Positions 1 to 8,580 of a stretch of 64,000 nucleotides of DNA are shown here, piece after piece. Position numbers and translations under genes: made by a program. The notes beneath the pieces were generated by a model. That model worked only from the letters and a program-made list of their open reading frames with translations. It was not told the DNA's origin and ran no database searches. The stretch comes from Thalassospira sp. TSL5-1 (lineage in GTDB: Bacteria; Pseudomonadota; Alphaproteobacteria; Rhodospirillales; Thalassospiraceae): assembly GCF_001907695.1 (NCBI RefSeq), contig NZ_KV880637.1, positions 248,001 through 312,000 of the forward strand, in the 5' to 3' direction. Positions within the stretch are counted from its first letter, which is position 1. Each line of letters starts with the position of its first letter.

Positions 1-661
1 GGGCATTTACCTGGGCTTCGGCCAGATCAGCCGATAGTTTGTCATGGGCGGATGCGTTAATCAGCCTGGCAACATCGCCATAGGCACCAATCGCCTGTAG
101 TTTGGCAACGCGGTGGGCCAGCAGGCTGATATCCTTGTGGTCTTCTGGCGCTGCCGCAATGCTGAGAAGCAGGCGGCGCTCAAGGTTGCGCATCGCGCGG
201 CTGCCAGGATTGTCGGGCAGGGCATCGACCAGGCGGGCCGCCATCTCGCGTGAGGTGCCTGTCCACATATCCACGCCAAGCCCGCCCGAATTGCGGTCCA
301 GTATGCCGACAGATTCGGCATCAACCGCGTTCAGTTGCAGGGTTTGAACGGCATCAGGATCGGTGGGGTAGGTGTTGCCTGTGCTCGCACCAGCACCCGC
401 ACCCCAGCCAAATACGCCGTTTGGTCCCTGCGGAGTGGTTTGCGATCCGGCACCATCCTGGCTTCCACCGCCCAATCCTTGCCGGTTTGTTGCCGTGCCG
501 CTATTGGCATTTCCATCCGTTGCGGTGGAACTGTCGGTATTGCGGTTTTGCAAAAACAGGGGAACGGGGGCTTGTTGTGCCCCGGCGGGGATAACCTGCA
601 TCAATGTGCCCAGCCCGGTCAGGCAGGCGACAAGGCAGGCCCTGGTGGTGCCTGAACGCAT
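1..661 (-). CDS. secreted hypothetical protein, N-terminal part (runs off left edge)
   Basis: An open frame of 220 codons starts with ATG at 661 and continues past the left edge. Residues 1-29 form a signal peptide: a short basic start, a hydrophobic core and a likely AxA-type cleavage near AGAQQA. A low-complexity Ser/Thr/Gly/Asn/Gln linker follows (about 40-90), then an Ala/Leu-rich helical region containing RRLLLSIAAAPEDHKDIS. I do not recognise the family. The start lies 1 bp after the stop of a small membrane-protein gene, so the two are probably translationally coupled. The pair is divergent from aroK. The role is unknown; periplasmic or cell-surface location is inferred. Confidence 0.6.
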   Translation of the reverse strand, partial: MRSGTTRACLVACLTGLGTLMQVIPAGAQQAPVPLFLQNRNTDSSTATDGNANSGTATNRQGLGGGSQDGAGSQTTPQGPNGVFGWGAGAGASTGNTYPTDPDAVQTLQLNAVDAESVGILDRNSGGLGVDMWTGTSREMAARLVDALPDNPGSRAMRNLERRLLLSIAAAPEDHKDISLLAHRVAKLQAIGAYGDVARLINASAHDKLSADLAEAQVNA

Positions 662-662
662 T

Positions 663-800
663 TTAATTGAACCTCGAATCAGGGATGGGTTGTTCGATTT
701 GCGATGTTGGTGCCGGTATGTCCCAGGTCACAAGGAATATGGCGCCGCCCGCAATGACCGCAATAATCAGAAACAGAATGATCCGGGATAGAATTTTCAT
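663..800 (-). CDS. small single-pass membrane protein (45 aa)
   Basis: ATG at 800, stop TAA at 665-663, 45 residues. The N-terminus MKILSR is basic, followed by one strongly hydrophobic segment (about residues 7-26) and a short polar tail rich in Pro, Gln and Ser. This gives a classic N-in single-span or uncleaved signal-anchor layout. A purine-rich GAGAGC stretch precedes the start. The stop is 1 bp from the next ATG (661), suggesting coupling with the secreted protein downstream. No family recognised. Confidence 0.55.
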   Translation of the reverse strand: MKILSRIILFLIIAVIAGGAIFLVTWDIPAPTSQIEQPIPDSRFN

Positions 801-1055
801 GGGCTCTCAAGCTTTGGTTTGGGTGTTCTGACCGAGAAATCAGCCACTTTGATAAAATCTGCTTACATCCTAATTCGGCAGGACCAAATCAGTCTAGGGT
901 GCAGAACGTTAATAATTGTATGTCATTTTTGCGGCCAGAATGATGTTCGACACACTGTTTGTAAATTCGCCGTGCGGTTTGCTTGCGTTCCGCGCAACCG
1001 TGCCCTAAAGAATTGTGTAACAGTGTCACTTTGTATCAGGCGGTCAAGGGACCGT

Positions 1056-1691
1056 ATGAACATGATAAAACAGGAATGCAAACCGGTCATGGATCGTAAC
1101 AATGACGAGTCGGGTTTGCACACGGATATTGCCGCACATATCACTGCCGGTTTGAAGAACCGGTCGCTGGTTTTTGTCGGCCTGATGGGGGCAGGTAAAA
1201 GCTGCATCGGGCGCATGGTCGCCAAAACGCTGGATTTGCCCTTCATTGATGCCGATCGCGAAATCGAGGAAGCGGCTGGCTGCTCGATTGCCGATATTTT
1301 CCGGCTTTATGGCGAAGATGCCTTTCGCGATGGTGAAGAACGCGTCATCGCGCGCTTGCTGGAAGGCGACCAGGTTGTTCTGGCAACCGGGGGTGGTGCC
1401 TTTATTCGTGAACAGACCCGCAAACTGATTTTGGAAAAGGGTGTATCAGTCTGGCTGCGTGCCGATCTGGATGTGCTGGTACACCGTACCGCCGGGCGTC
1501 CGCATCGCCCGTTGCTCAATAGCGGCAACCCGCGCCAGATTTTGGCCGATCTGATTGAAACACGATACCCGGTTTATGCCGGTGCCGATGTGACATTTGA
1601 TTGCGGCGATGCTTCCAAGGAAGACACCCGCGACGGGGTGCTGGCCGCCCTGGCAAATGCCTTTGACGAAAATGGGAAGTTGAAATCTTGA
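1056..1691 (+). CDS. aroK: shikimate kinase AroK
   Basis: Phosphorylates shikimate at the 3-OH with ATP in the cytoplasmic chorismate pathway. The protein (211 aa) has the P-loop GLMGAGKS at residues 42-49, the shikimate-binding DADREIEE stretch, the GGGAF loop after VLATGGG, and the RPLL lid region. The start at 1056 is chosen for the AAGGG ribosome site 5 nt upstream; ATG at 1089 is an alternative. The frame stays open far upstream but without signal. It carries about 35 extra residues before the kinase fold. The stop overlaps the aroB start (TTGA), so the two genes form a coupled operon. Confidence 0.93.
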   Translation: MNMIKQECKPVMDRNNDESGLHTDIAAHITAGLKNRSLVFVGLMGAGKSCIGRMVAKTLDLPFIDADREIEEAAGCSIADIFRLYGEDAFRDGEERVIARLLEGDQVVLATGGGAFIREQTRKLILEKGVSVWLRADLDVLVHRTAGRPHRPLLNSGNPRQILADLIETRYPVYAGADVTFDCGDASKEDTRDGVLAALANAFDENGKLKS

Positions 1692-2806
1692 ACAGTGCAG
1701 AAACACTTCGCGTCGAATTGGGCGATCGCAGTTACGATATCGTGATCGGCAGTGGTCTTTTGCCCGATACCGGCAAATATGTTGCGCCTTTTGCCCGCGC
1801 AGCAGGTGTTGTCATCCTGACGGACAGTAGCGTTGAAAAGCTTCATTTGCCGACTGTGCAGGCATCGCTGGAGGCGGCGGGTATTCCCCATCGCAGCGTA
1901 GTTGTCCCGGCGGGTGAGGCCTCCAAAAGCTTTGCCAGTTTTGAAAGCGTGATCGAACAAATCCTTGCTTTTGGCATCGAACGTTCCACCCTGATCATCG
2001 CCTTGGGCGGCGGTGTGATTGGTGATTTGGGCGGCTATGTCGCGGCGTCGCTTCTGCGTGGGCTGGATTTTGTGCAAATTCCGACAACCCTGCTCTCCCA
2101 GGTGGATAGTTCGGTGGGCGGTAAAACCGGCATCAATTCCAAATCGGGCAAAAACCTTGTCGGCGCATTTCATCAGCCGCGCCTGGTTTTGGCCGATACG
2201 GCGGTTCTTGATACCCTGCCCAAACGCGAAATGCTGGCGGGCTATGCCGAAGTTGCCAAATACGGCCTGATTGACGAGCCGGATTTTTTTGACTGGCTGG
2301 AAAACAATGCCGAAGCCGTGATTACGCGCGATGGTGCGGAACGCAAACAGGCGGTGTATCGCAGTTGTGCGGCCAAGGCGCGGGTTGTTTCGCAGGATGA
2401 ACGCGAAAGCGGCAAGCGTGCGCTGCTTAATCTGGGGCACACATTCGGCCATGCCTTTGAGGCCGAACTTGGTTATGACGGGCGGCTTTTGCATGGCGAG
2501 GCGGTGGCAATCGGCATGGTGATTGCCCATGATGTGTGTGCGGCAATGGGCATGGCCCCGGCGCAGGATACCACGCGCCTGATGAACCATTTGCAGGCGG
2601 TGGGCCTGCCGGTGCGGGCGTCGCAAATTTCGGGCGTGCACTGGGATGTGGACCGGTTGATCAGCCATATGTCGCGCGATAAAAAAGTGCGTGACGGGCA
2701 GATCACTTTTGTCATGACGCGCGGCATTGGCAAGGCATTTACATCGCGTGAAATGGATGTCAGCAAGATGCGGGCTGCCATTTCCCGGTCCTGCCGGGCG
2801 GATTAA
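1688..2806 (+). CDS. aroB: 3-dehydroquinate synthase AroB
   Basis: Converts DAHP to 3-dehydroquinate with NAD and a divalent metal, the second step of the shikimate pathway. The protein has 372 residues, a normal length. It shows the NAD-binding [13 protein letters not shown] segment, the [20 protein letters not shown] region (central [10 protein letters not shown]), and metal ligands in GYAEVAKYG (Glu), NLGHTFGHA (His) and LHGEAVAIG (His). The start is TTG at 1688, overlapping the aroK stop by 4 bases; GGGAAG lies 8 nt upstream. Translational coupling to aroK is the expected arrangement. An antisense frame of 449 codons covers it and is not a gene. Confidence 0.96.
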   Translation: MNSAETLRVELGDRSYDIVIGSGLLPDTGKYVAPFARAAGVVILTDSSVEKLHLPTVQASLEAAGIPHRSVVVPAGEASKSFASFESVIEQILAFGIERSTLIIALGGGVIGDLGGYVAASLLRGLDFVQIPTTLLSQVDSSVGGKTGINSKSGKNLVGAFHQPRLVLADTAVLDTLPKREMLAGYAEVAKYGLIDEPDFFDWLENNAEAVITRDGAERKQAVYRSCAAKARVVSQDERESGKRALLNLGHTFGHAFEAELGYDGRLLHGEAVAIGMVIAHDVCAAMGMAPAQDTTRLMNHLQAVGLPVRASQISGVHWDVDRLISHMSRDKKVRDGQITFVMTRGIGKAFTSREMDVSKMRAAISRSCRAD

Positions 2807-2916
2807 GCGGGCAACCGGCTGCGGCCTGCCAATTTGGCGGGCCGTGGCAAATGTTAACAACCAAGATATTTGAACCTGTTGGGCGAAAATCGCCGTTCTG
2901 AGAACGAGGGGACCAT

Positions 2917-4191
2917 ATGACAATCACGATCGTCGTGATTTTTATCCTGCTGATGTTGTCGGCATTTTTTTCGGGGTCGGAAACGGCGCTGACGGCGGCA
3001 TCGCGTTCCATCATGCACCACAAGGAGCAGGATGGGGACGCCCGTGCCGGGATGGTCAACCGTTTGCGCGAAAATCAGGAACGGCTGATTGGTGCCATTC
3101 TGCTGGGAAATAACCTGGTTAATATTTTGGCGTCCGCAATGGCAACGTCGGTCATGATTGCGGTTTTTGGCCCGAACGGCGTTGTTTATGCGACTGCCGT
3201 GATGACGGCACTGGTGCTGATTTTTGCGGAAATTCTGCCCAAGACCTATGCGCTGAAACATGCCGATAGCATGGCCTTGCGCGTGGCACGCCCAATGAAG
3301 GTGCTGGTTACGTTATTTGCCCCGGTGACAGAAACGATCCAGGTGATTGTCCGGATGACCATGCGCCTGTTTGGCAGCGGCGATGGCCCGGGCACGGACA
3401 GCGAACGCGAATTGCGCGGTGCCATCGAGCTTCATGCCGATGACGAGGTGATTGGCGATCATCAGGCCGAACGTGCCATGCTGCACGGTATTCTGGACCT
3501 GGATGATGTGGGGGTTTGGGAAATCATGGTGCACCGCCGCAAGGTGCAGATGATTGATATTACCCGCTCGCTTGATGAAATTCTCGAAACCGTGCTGGCA
3601 AGCCCGCATACCCGTATTCCGATTTATGAAAATGATCCGGACAATATTGTTGGTGTTTTGCATGCGCGCGAGGTTCTTAAAACCATCGTGCGCGGGAACA
3701 AGCCGGAAAACGCCGCCGACATTCGCGCATTGGCGGCCAAGCCCTGGTTTATTCCCGATTCAACCACTTTGGCCGACCAGTTGAAGGCCTTCAAGGAACG
3801 GCACGAGCATTTTGCCATCGTCGTTGACGAATATGGTGCCTTTGAAGGTGTTGTGTCGCTGGAAGATATTCTGGAAGAAATTGTTGGCGATATTGCCGAT
3901 GAAACCGATGTCGAAGTGGTGGGTGTTCAGCCGCAGATTGACGGTTCGGTCATTGTGCGCGGCGATGTCACCATTCGCGATTTGAATCGCCGGTTTGGCT
4001 GGCGCCTGCCCGACGAAGAGGCAGCCACCATTGCCGGCTTGTTGCTGTATGAAACCCGGCGTATCCCCGATGTCGGGCAGCAATTCCGGTTTCATGGGCT
4101 GGAATTTGAAGTGCTGCGCCGTGTGCGCAACCAGGTCACACGGGTGAAGCTGCGCCCGGCTGACAGTGTGCCTGCTAACGAAGAAGAGTGA
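2917..4191 (+). CDS. HlyC/CorC (UPF0053) family membrane protein with CBS pair
   Basis: Membrane protein of 424 residues. The N-terminal DUF21/CNNM domain (about 1-180) has several hydrophobic segments and the conserved SAFFSGSETAL and LLGNNLVNI motifs. A CBS pair (about 195-320) includes VDEYGAFEGVVSLEDILEEI, and a CorC_HlyC C-terminal domain (about 335-410) follows. The family is linked to Mg2+/Co2+ handling (CNNM/CorC). The original haemolysin label is not a reliable function. ATG at 2917 follows GAGGGG. It lies 110 bp after aroB on the same strand and may be read through from it. A hairpin terminator follows. Confidence 0.9.
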   Translation: MTITIVVIFILLMLSAFFSGSETALTAASRSIMHHKEQDGDARAGMVNRLRENQERLIGAILLGNNLVNILASAMATSVMIAVFGPNGVVYATAVMTALVLIFAEILPKTYALKHADSMALRVARPMKVLVTLFAPVTETIQVIVRMTMRLFGSGDGPGTDSERELRGAIELHADDEVIGDHQAERAMLHGILDLDDVGVWEIMVHRRKVQMIDITRSLDEILETVLASPHTRIPIYENDPDNIVGVLHAREVLKTIVRGNKPENAADIRALAAKPWFIPDSTTLADQLKAFKERHEHFAIVVDEYGAFEGVVSLEDILEEIVGDIADETDVEVVGVQPQIDGSVIVRGDVTIRDLNRRFGWRLPDEEAATIAGLLLYETRRIPDVGQQFRFHGLEFEVLRRVRNQVTRVKLRPADSVPANEEE

Positions 4192-4245
4192 TCATTCCCG
4201 GTTTTTCAGGGGTGAATGTTCCTGTGTTAGGTCCGTGATAACCGA

Positions 4246-4275
4246 CACCCCGCAGCGTGCTGCGGGGTGCTTTGT
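4246..4275 (+). terminator. hairpin terminator after the CorC-type gene
   Basis: A perfect 10-bp stem (CACCCCGCAG with CTGCGGGGTG, 4246-4255 and 4260-4269) closes a CGTG tetraloop. A short, imperfect T run (CTTTG) follows. It lies 55 bp past the stop at 4191, as expected for a terminator of the upstream gene. Confidence 0.75.
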
Positions 4276-4435
4276 ATGTGTATGCCTGACGGGAAAAATA
4301 CGAAAATCGCGTTAAATGGTCGTAAATATTCTACTTATCGGTTAAAATTTTAGGGTGATGGCATGCGTGCCGGTTATCTAGGGGTGCGTTTTGATTGCCA
4401 TTCAACGGCAACAGCAAACTGGATAGAGAGACAAA

Positions 4436-4885
4436 ATGGATACTAAAATCGTACCGGGTCTCGTGAAGGAACAGTCCCTTGCTACTTTGAACCCTGCCGA
4501 TTCCGTTATGGATGCGGTGTTATTGATGAGTGAGCGAAAAATCGGTGCCGTGATTGTGGTTGATGATTCTGCCCGGCTTGCCGGTATTTTTACCGAGCGT
4601 GACCTGGTTAATCGCGTGGTTGCCAAAAAGCTTGATCCCGCCAAAACGCCGTTGGTTGATGTGATGACCGCTAATCCCGATACGCTGCGCCCGGATGACA
4701 ATGCACACGAGGCGCTGACGCTTATGAGTGCGCATCGATATCGTCACCTGCCGGTGGTGGATGGCGACCGTGTTGTCGGGATGGTGTCGATCCGCGATTT
4801 GTTTAATGTGGTCAAGCAAGGCCTGGAGGATGAGGTGCGCGACCGCGAGAAATTCATTTTCGGGTCCGATTATGGCGTTGCCTGA
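4436..4885 (+). CDS. CBS-pair domain protein
   Basis: A stand-alone Bateman module of 149 residues. CBS1 (about 8-65) includes KIGAVIVVDD and GIFTERDLVNRV; CBS2 (about 75-130) includes RHLPVVDGDRVVGMVSIRDL. Such proteins usually bind adenine nucleotides and act as energy or redox sensors. The binding partner cannot be told from the sequence. It is a single gene with its own 5' region; GAGAG lies upstream of the ATG. A weak alternative reading is a signal-transduction CBS regulator of the neighbouring transport gene, but nothing links them directly. Confidence 0.85.
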   Translation: MDTKIVPGLVKEQSLATLNPADSVMDAVLLMSERKIGAVIVVDDSARLAGIFTERDLVNRVVAKKLDPAKTPLVDVMTANPDTLRPDDNAHEALTLMSAHRYRHLPVVDGDRVVGMVSIRDLFNVVKQGLEDEVRDREKFIFGSDYGVA

Positions 4886-5120
4886 CTGTTAGCAAGCCCG
4901 TTTTAGGCCATCCGGGACGGCGGTGACCTATAACCATAACCGGGAGGCTTTGTCGCGCGTTGTGATAACGCGATTCGTCCCCGGGCAGGTTTGATCGGGC
5001 CAATCGGTCTGGCGAGCTTAATTGGGGGCGCTGTTATTTTGCGCTGTTTGTGTGCTTGCAGCGTTTCCCGGTTGACAGGAGGGTGTTTTCTGTCCTTACG
5101 TTTACGTAAAGGAGAGAGTT

Positions 5121-5711
5121 ATGCCCCTGTCAGATCCCGCACCGCGTGAACATATTCACACCCGAAAGGTAACTTGCACCGGCTATCGGCGTTCCGATGG
5201 TTTGTGGGATATTGAAGGGCATATTACCGATGTCAAAACATATGGTTTTGAAAACCATGACCGTGGCGAAATTCCTGCCGGTGAACCTATTCACCAAATG
5301 TGGCTGCGACTGACGCTTGATGATCACATGGTTATTCAGGCTGCTGAAGCTGTGACGGATCACGCCCCGTTTGCGGCCTGTAACGAAATTGCCCCGAATT
5401 ATGACAAGCTGGTGGGGCTTAAAATTGGTCCCGGCCTTCGACAGAAAATTCGCGAACGTGTGGGCGGTATATATGGCTGCACCCACCTGACCGAATTGAT
5501 GGGGCCGGTCGCGACAACCGCCTTTCAAACCATCTTTCCTTTCCGTGCCCGCAAAGCTGCTGAAAAACAGCGTCATGAAGAAGAACAGGGAACAGCCAAG
5601 CCGCGCAAAAAGCAAAGCCCTCTGGTCAATAGCTGTCACGGTTGGCGTAGCGATGGCGCCGCTGTCAAACGTATTGCCCCGGATAGTTATACAGGGCCGC
5701 AAGACGATTGA
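5121..5711 (+). CDS. DUF2889 domain protein
   Basis: A 196-residue soluble protein. The N-terminal 145 residues match the DUF2889 pattern as I know it: HTRKVTCTGYRRSDGLWDIE near the start, then DRGEIPAGEPIH, MWLRLTLDD, a conserved CxxxxPNYxxLVGL-like stretch and CTHLTEL. The C-terminal 50 residues are basic and look disordered. The function of the family is unknown. A strong AAAGGAGAG site precedes the ATG, and an inverted repeat TTACG-TTTA-CGTAA (5096-5109) sits just upstream of it. TTGACA at 5072-5077 could be a promoter element. Confidence 0.8.
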   Translation: MPLSDPAPREHIHTRKVTCTGYRRSDGLWDIEGHITDVKTYGFENHDRGEIPAGEPIHQMWLRLTLDDHMVIQAAEAVTDHAPFAACNEIAPNYDKLVGLKIGPGLRQKIRERVGGIYGCTHLTELMGPVATTAFQTIFPFRARKAAEKQRHEEEQGTAKPRKKQSPLVNSCHGWRSDGAAVKRIAPDSYTGPQDD

Positions 5712-5877
5712 TGAGACGCTGCAACATATTGCCAGTGGTTATTTTCCTGCCTTAAATCCTGGATTCCAGCGATGCTATCTTTTTGGGGATTTTCCTACCC
5801 TAAAGGGGTTGTTTTTGCCCTTTCCTGCGCCGATATCTTGATAGGTTTTCGGGGGGTTGTGCCAGGCGGGGGCAAAA

Positions 5878-7224
5878 ATGGGCAGAGGTGTTTTAGGGCG
5901 GCAAAAGGTTAAAACTCGTATCAATGGCTTTTCTTGCCGGTTTGGCAGAATGACGCTGATCATGATACTGGGCATTGTGGTCTTTGCCGTATCGGGCTGT
6001 CATCGTGCCAAGGCACAAGAGGTGCGCGGGAAAAATCTTGTTCTAAAAACCAGTGTTCAGCCCCCTTATCAGGACGTGGAAGACGGGGTTCTAACGGGTT
6101 CAACGATCCGGTTGCTTGATTGTACCTTTGATAAAATTGACATGGATTATGAGATTACGCTGGCACCGCGCCAACGTAATCTTGATCAGGTTCGCAAAGG
6201 GCAGGCGGACGGTTTTTTTCTGTCTCGCCTGTCAAAAAACATGTCGATTTATGCAGAACCAACGGCCCCTTTGGTGCTGGAAAAATGGGTATGGGTCTAT
6301 CATCAGCACCGGCAGGAACAGATCAGCCGCCTTCTCAGGTCAGGCAGTGACCTCACTATTGGTGTTGTTTTGGGGTCGAACGAGGCCGAATGGCTGATGG
6401 AGCAGGGCTATTCTGACGTTATTCAAGCCCCGTCGCGCAAGTCGCTTTTGGCTTTGTTAACAGCTGACCGGGTGGATGTTGTTTTGATCGATCATCAGGC
6501 ATTTCCCCATATCCGCGATAACATGGCAGAGCATGCCAGTCAGTTTGCCGAAAGGTTTGCCCGTTATGTGCCGTTGGTGATGTATTTTTCCCGCGATTAT
6601 ACTCGCGCCCATCCTGATATTATTCCCAAACTCAACCGTGCCCTGTCTGATTGTGGCCCGGCATCAGTGGCGCTTGATCCGGCAGAAATAGAACACATCA
6701 CCCGGAATGACATAAACCGCATCCGGAAATGGTTGCGGGCCCCCGCCCTGATCAATGCCTTGCAAGATGTGGTGGCGCGCAATGATTCCCGTTATGGCGA
6801 ACTGGCCAGCCCGCAAAAGATTGCAGCCCTTGATCATGAATGGACAGTGGCGACAGCACATGGCACGGCTTCCCGGCTGGCAGCGGAAATTTTGCAAAAC
6901 GAGCTATCGGCCTATCTGCAACGGGTTTATCGCAACCGAAATGTTCAAATTGCCGAGGCGTTTATTTTTGATCACAAAGGGCTGATTTTGGGTATGTCCA
7001 GCCCGACAAGCAATTATGATCAATCCCGTGAAGCCAAATTCGCCATCTTCAAAAATCCGTCACCCGATGCAGTACAGATTACCGACATTCGCTACGATGC
7101 CTCGACAGCAAAGTTTTTGTCGCAAATCACCATGCCGGTCACGGATCCGCGTAGCGGGCAGGTACTGGCAGCCTTGAGTGTGGGGCTGGACGTGAGTGTT
7201 GCCCTTGATGGTCTTAATTTTTAA
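5878..7224 (+). CDS. periplasmic solute-binding-like lipoprotein with C-terminal PDC/Cache-like domain
   Basis: Starting at ATG 5878 (GGGGG upstream) the protein has 448 residues; ATG at 5950 would give a more standard signal peptide. The hydrophobic segment ends in VSGC, a lipobox, so lipidation of that Cys is likely. Residues after it read as a type-3 solute-binding fold (LKTSVQPPYQDVEDG, LAPRQRNLDQVRKGQADGFF, VGVVLGSNEAEW-like). The last 150 residues (AEAFIFDHKGLILGMSSPTSNY, MPVTDPRSGQVLAALSVGLD) resemble a PDC/Cache sensor domain. No transmembrane helix or cytoplasmic output follows. A sensor partner or ligand scavenger role is inferred. Confidence 0.7.
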   Translation: MGRGVLGRQKVKTRINGFSCRFGRMTLIMILGIVVFAVSGCHRAKAQEVRGKNLVLKTSVQPPYQDVEDGVLTGSTIRLLDCTFDKIDMDYEITLAPRQRNLDQVRKGQADGFFLSRLSKNMSIYAEPTAPLVLEKWVWVYHQHRQEQISRLLRSGSDLTIGVVLGSNEAEWLMEQGYSDVIQAPSRKSLLALLTADRVDVVLIDHQAFPHIRDNMAEHASQFAERFARYVPLVMYFSRDYTRAHPDIIPKLNRALSDCGPASVALDPAEIEHITRNDINRIRKWLRAPALINALQDVVARNDSRYGELASPQKIAALDHEWTVATAHGTASRLAAEILQNELSAYLQRVYRNRNVQIAEAFIFDHKGLILGMSSPTSNYDQSREAKFAIFKNPSPDAVQITDIRYDASTAKFLSQITMPVTDPRSGQVLAALSVGLDVSVALDGLNF

Positions 7225-7277
7225 TGCCCGCGGCATTGCAATTTGCCGGGACGCAGACACATGTCGTGCTTGCGCGT

Positions 7278-7562
7278 TTAACCTTGCCGGTTGGCCCATT
7301 CTTCCGGGGTCATGGTTTTTAGGGCCAGGGCATGAACCCGGTTTTTCAGCAGATCATCCAAAGCGCCATAAACCAGTCGCTGGCGGTTAACCCGGTTCTG
7401 GCCTTCAAAGCTTTTGGAAACGATCAAAAGCGAAAAATGGGATTCGCCGCGCGGGTCGGCCCCGGAATGCCCGGCATGCTTGGCGGAATCGTCAATCAGT
7501 TCGAGTTTTTCGGGGGTAAACTGTGCGGTGATGATATCGCGAATTTGTTGAGCAACCTGCAT
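7278..7562 (-). CDS. BolA family protein
   Basis: A 94-residue protein starting at ATG 7562. The frame stays open upstream but the family begins here (MQVAQQIRDIITAQF). It shows the BolA core: LELIDDSAKHAGH, then ESHFSLLIVSKSFEGQNRVNRQR and VYGALDDLL, with the conserved His in SHF, and ends near HALALKT. BolA proteins pair with monothiol glutaredoxins to handle Fe-S clusters and iron sensing. No glutaredoxin gene is adjacent. It is divergent from the J-domain gene, a common alphaproteobacterial arrangement. Confidence 0.92.
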   Translation of the reverse strand: MQVAQQIRDIITAQFTPEKLELIDDSAKHAGHSGADPRGESHFSLLIVSKSFEGQNRVNRQRLVYGALDDLLKNRVHALALKTMTPEEWANRQG

Positions 7563-7732
7563 GTAACATTCTCTAATTGTTGAAAGGATCATGTGTGAAA
7601 AGACCAGGCGAGAAACCTTGGCGTTCATTGCATCAGTCTTTTAAACCCGTCAGGCTTTTTCAATCCTTTTATCGTTCGCAATCGACACATATGATATTGC
7701 GTCCTTTGATTGTTCCGAACATATAAACCCCT

Positions 7733-8380
7733 ATGAACAGAGCGCAACGAAACAAACGCAAGACGTTGTATTTTACCGAGCCCGATTTGCCTGTGTGCGA
7801 TTGGCCCGGTTGTGCGGAGCATGGGGAATTTAGGGCCCCCAAAGACCGCAGCCTGAGCACCTATTACCAGTTCTGTCTGGAACATGTTCGGCAATACAAC
7901 AAATCCTGGGACTATTTTAGCGGCATGAAAGCCGATGATATTGAAGAACATGTCCGCCGTGATACCCATTGGCAGCGGCCGACATGGCAGTTCGGGCATA
8001 TTCGCGGGGCCAAAAAGCCATTTGATTTCAAGTTCTCCGATGGTTTTGGTTTTTTTAACGAAGACGGCGAACAAACCCATCATGGCCCGGGGGGTGACCC
8101 CAATGCCAACCGCCGGGAACGCAATGCCGAGGATGCGGCACGCCGGGCCGGGGCGCTGGGAATGCCGCGCGAACAGCAGGAGGCGATGGCAACGCTGGAT
8201 CTGGGGTGGCCGTTTTCAAAGGACGAGCTGAAATCCAAATACAAGCAACTGTCGAAAAAATACCATCCTGATGCCAATGGCGGTGACAAACGGGCCGAAG
8301 AACGGTTTAAAAGCATCAGTGCGGCCTATTCCAGCCTGATGACTTATATCCGTGATCTTGAGGCACGGGTTTCGATTTAG
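7733..8380 (+). CDS. J-domain (DnaJ-like) protein
   Basis: 215 residues. The N-terminal region has paired Cys and His (CDWPGCAEHGEF, then FCLEH), a probable metal site. Mid-region residues are polar, with GPGGDPNANRRERNAED. The C-terminal 60 residues form a J domain with the diagnostic HPD in KKYHPDANGGDKRAEERFK, preceded by WPFSKDELKSKYKQL. It should recruit and stimulate a DnaK-type chaperone. The J domain at the C-terminus separates it from canonical DnaJ. It is divergent from bolA, with about 170 bp between the starts. Confidence 0.88.
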   Translation: MNRAQRNKRKTLYFTEPDLPVCDWPGCAEHGEFRAPKDRSLSTYYQFCLEHVRQYNKSWDYFSGMKADDIEEHVRRDTHWQRPTWQFGHIRGAKKPFDFKFSDGFGFFNEDGEQTHHGPGGDPNANRRERNAEDAARRAGALGMPREQQEAMATLDLGWPFSKDELKSKYKQLSKKYHPDANGGDKRAEERFKSISAAYSSLMTYIRDLEARVSI

Positions 8381-8408
8381 CGAACTCGGCGATACCGTGT
8401 TGTTTGGG

Positions 8409-8437
8409 CGGGTCTTGCCGGTTGCCGGTAAGGCCCG
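8409..8437 (+). other. stable hairpin between the J-domain gene and cobS
   Basis: A 13-bp stem with two G-U pairs (8409-8421 with 8425-8437) closes a TTG loop. It sits 29 nt after the J-domain stop. No T run follows on either strand, so it is not a clear intrinsic terminator; it could stabilise the upstream mRNA 3' end. I looked for cobalamin-riboswitch signatures in this 200-bp gap and saw none. Confidence 0.5.
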
Positions 8438-8580
8438 TAAAAGTTGCTGCAAATACAGGTTTTTACGCCAAAGGCAAAAAATTCCGTAACTTTCCTTTGT
8501 TCGCGGCGGCTTAATCGTTATTAATGAGAAAGATGACACATTCGGCCGGGCGAGCCGGTCTTTAAAATGCGCGAGTACTT

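Noticed and set aside
1574..2923. A 449-codon leftward frame antisense to aroB
   Set aside because: It covers aroB exactly, has no family-like features (His/Arg-rich), and no ribosome site; it is a codon-bias shadow.
8381..8580. A possible cobalamin riboswitch before cobS
   Set aside because: I looked for the conserved B12-box-type elements and found only a simple hairpin.
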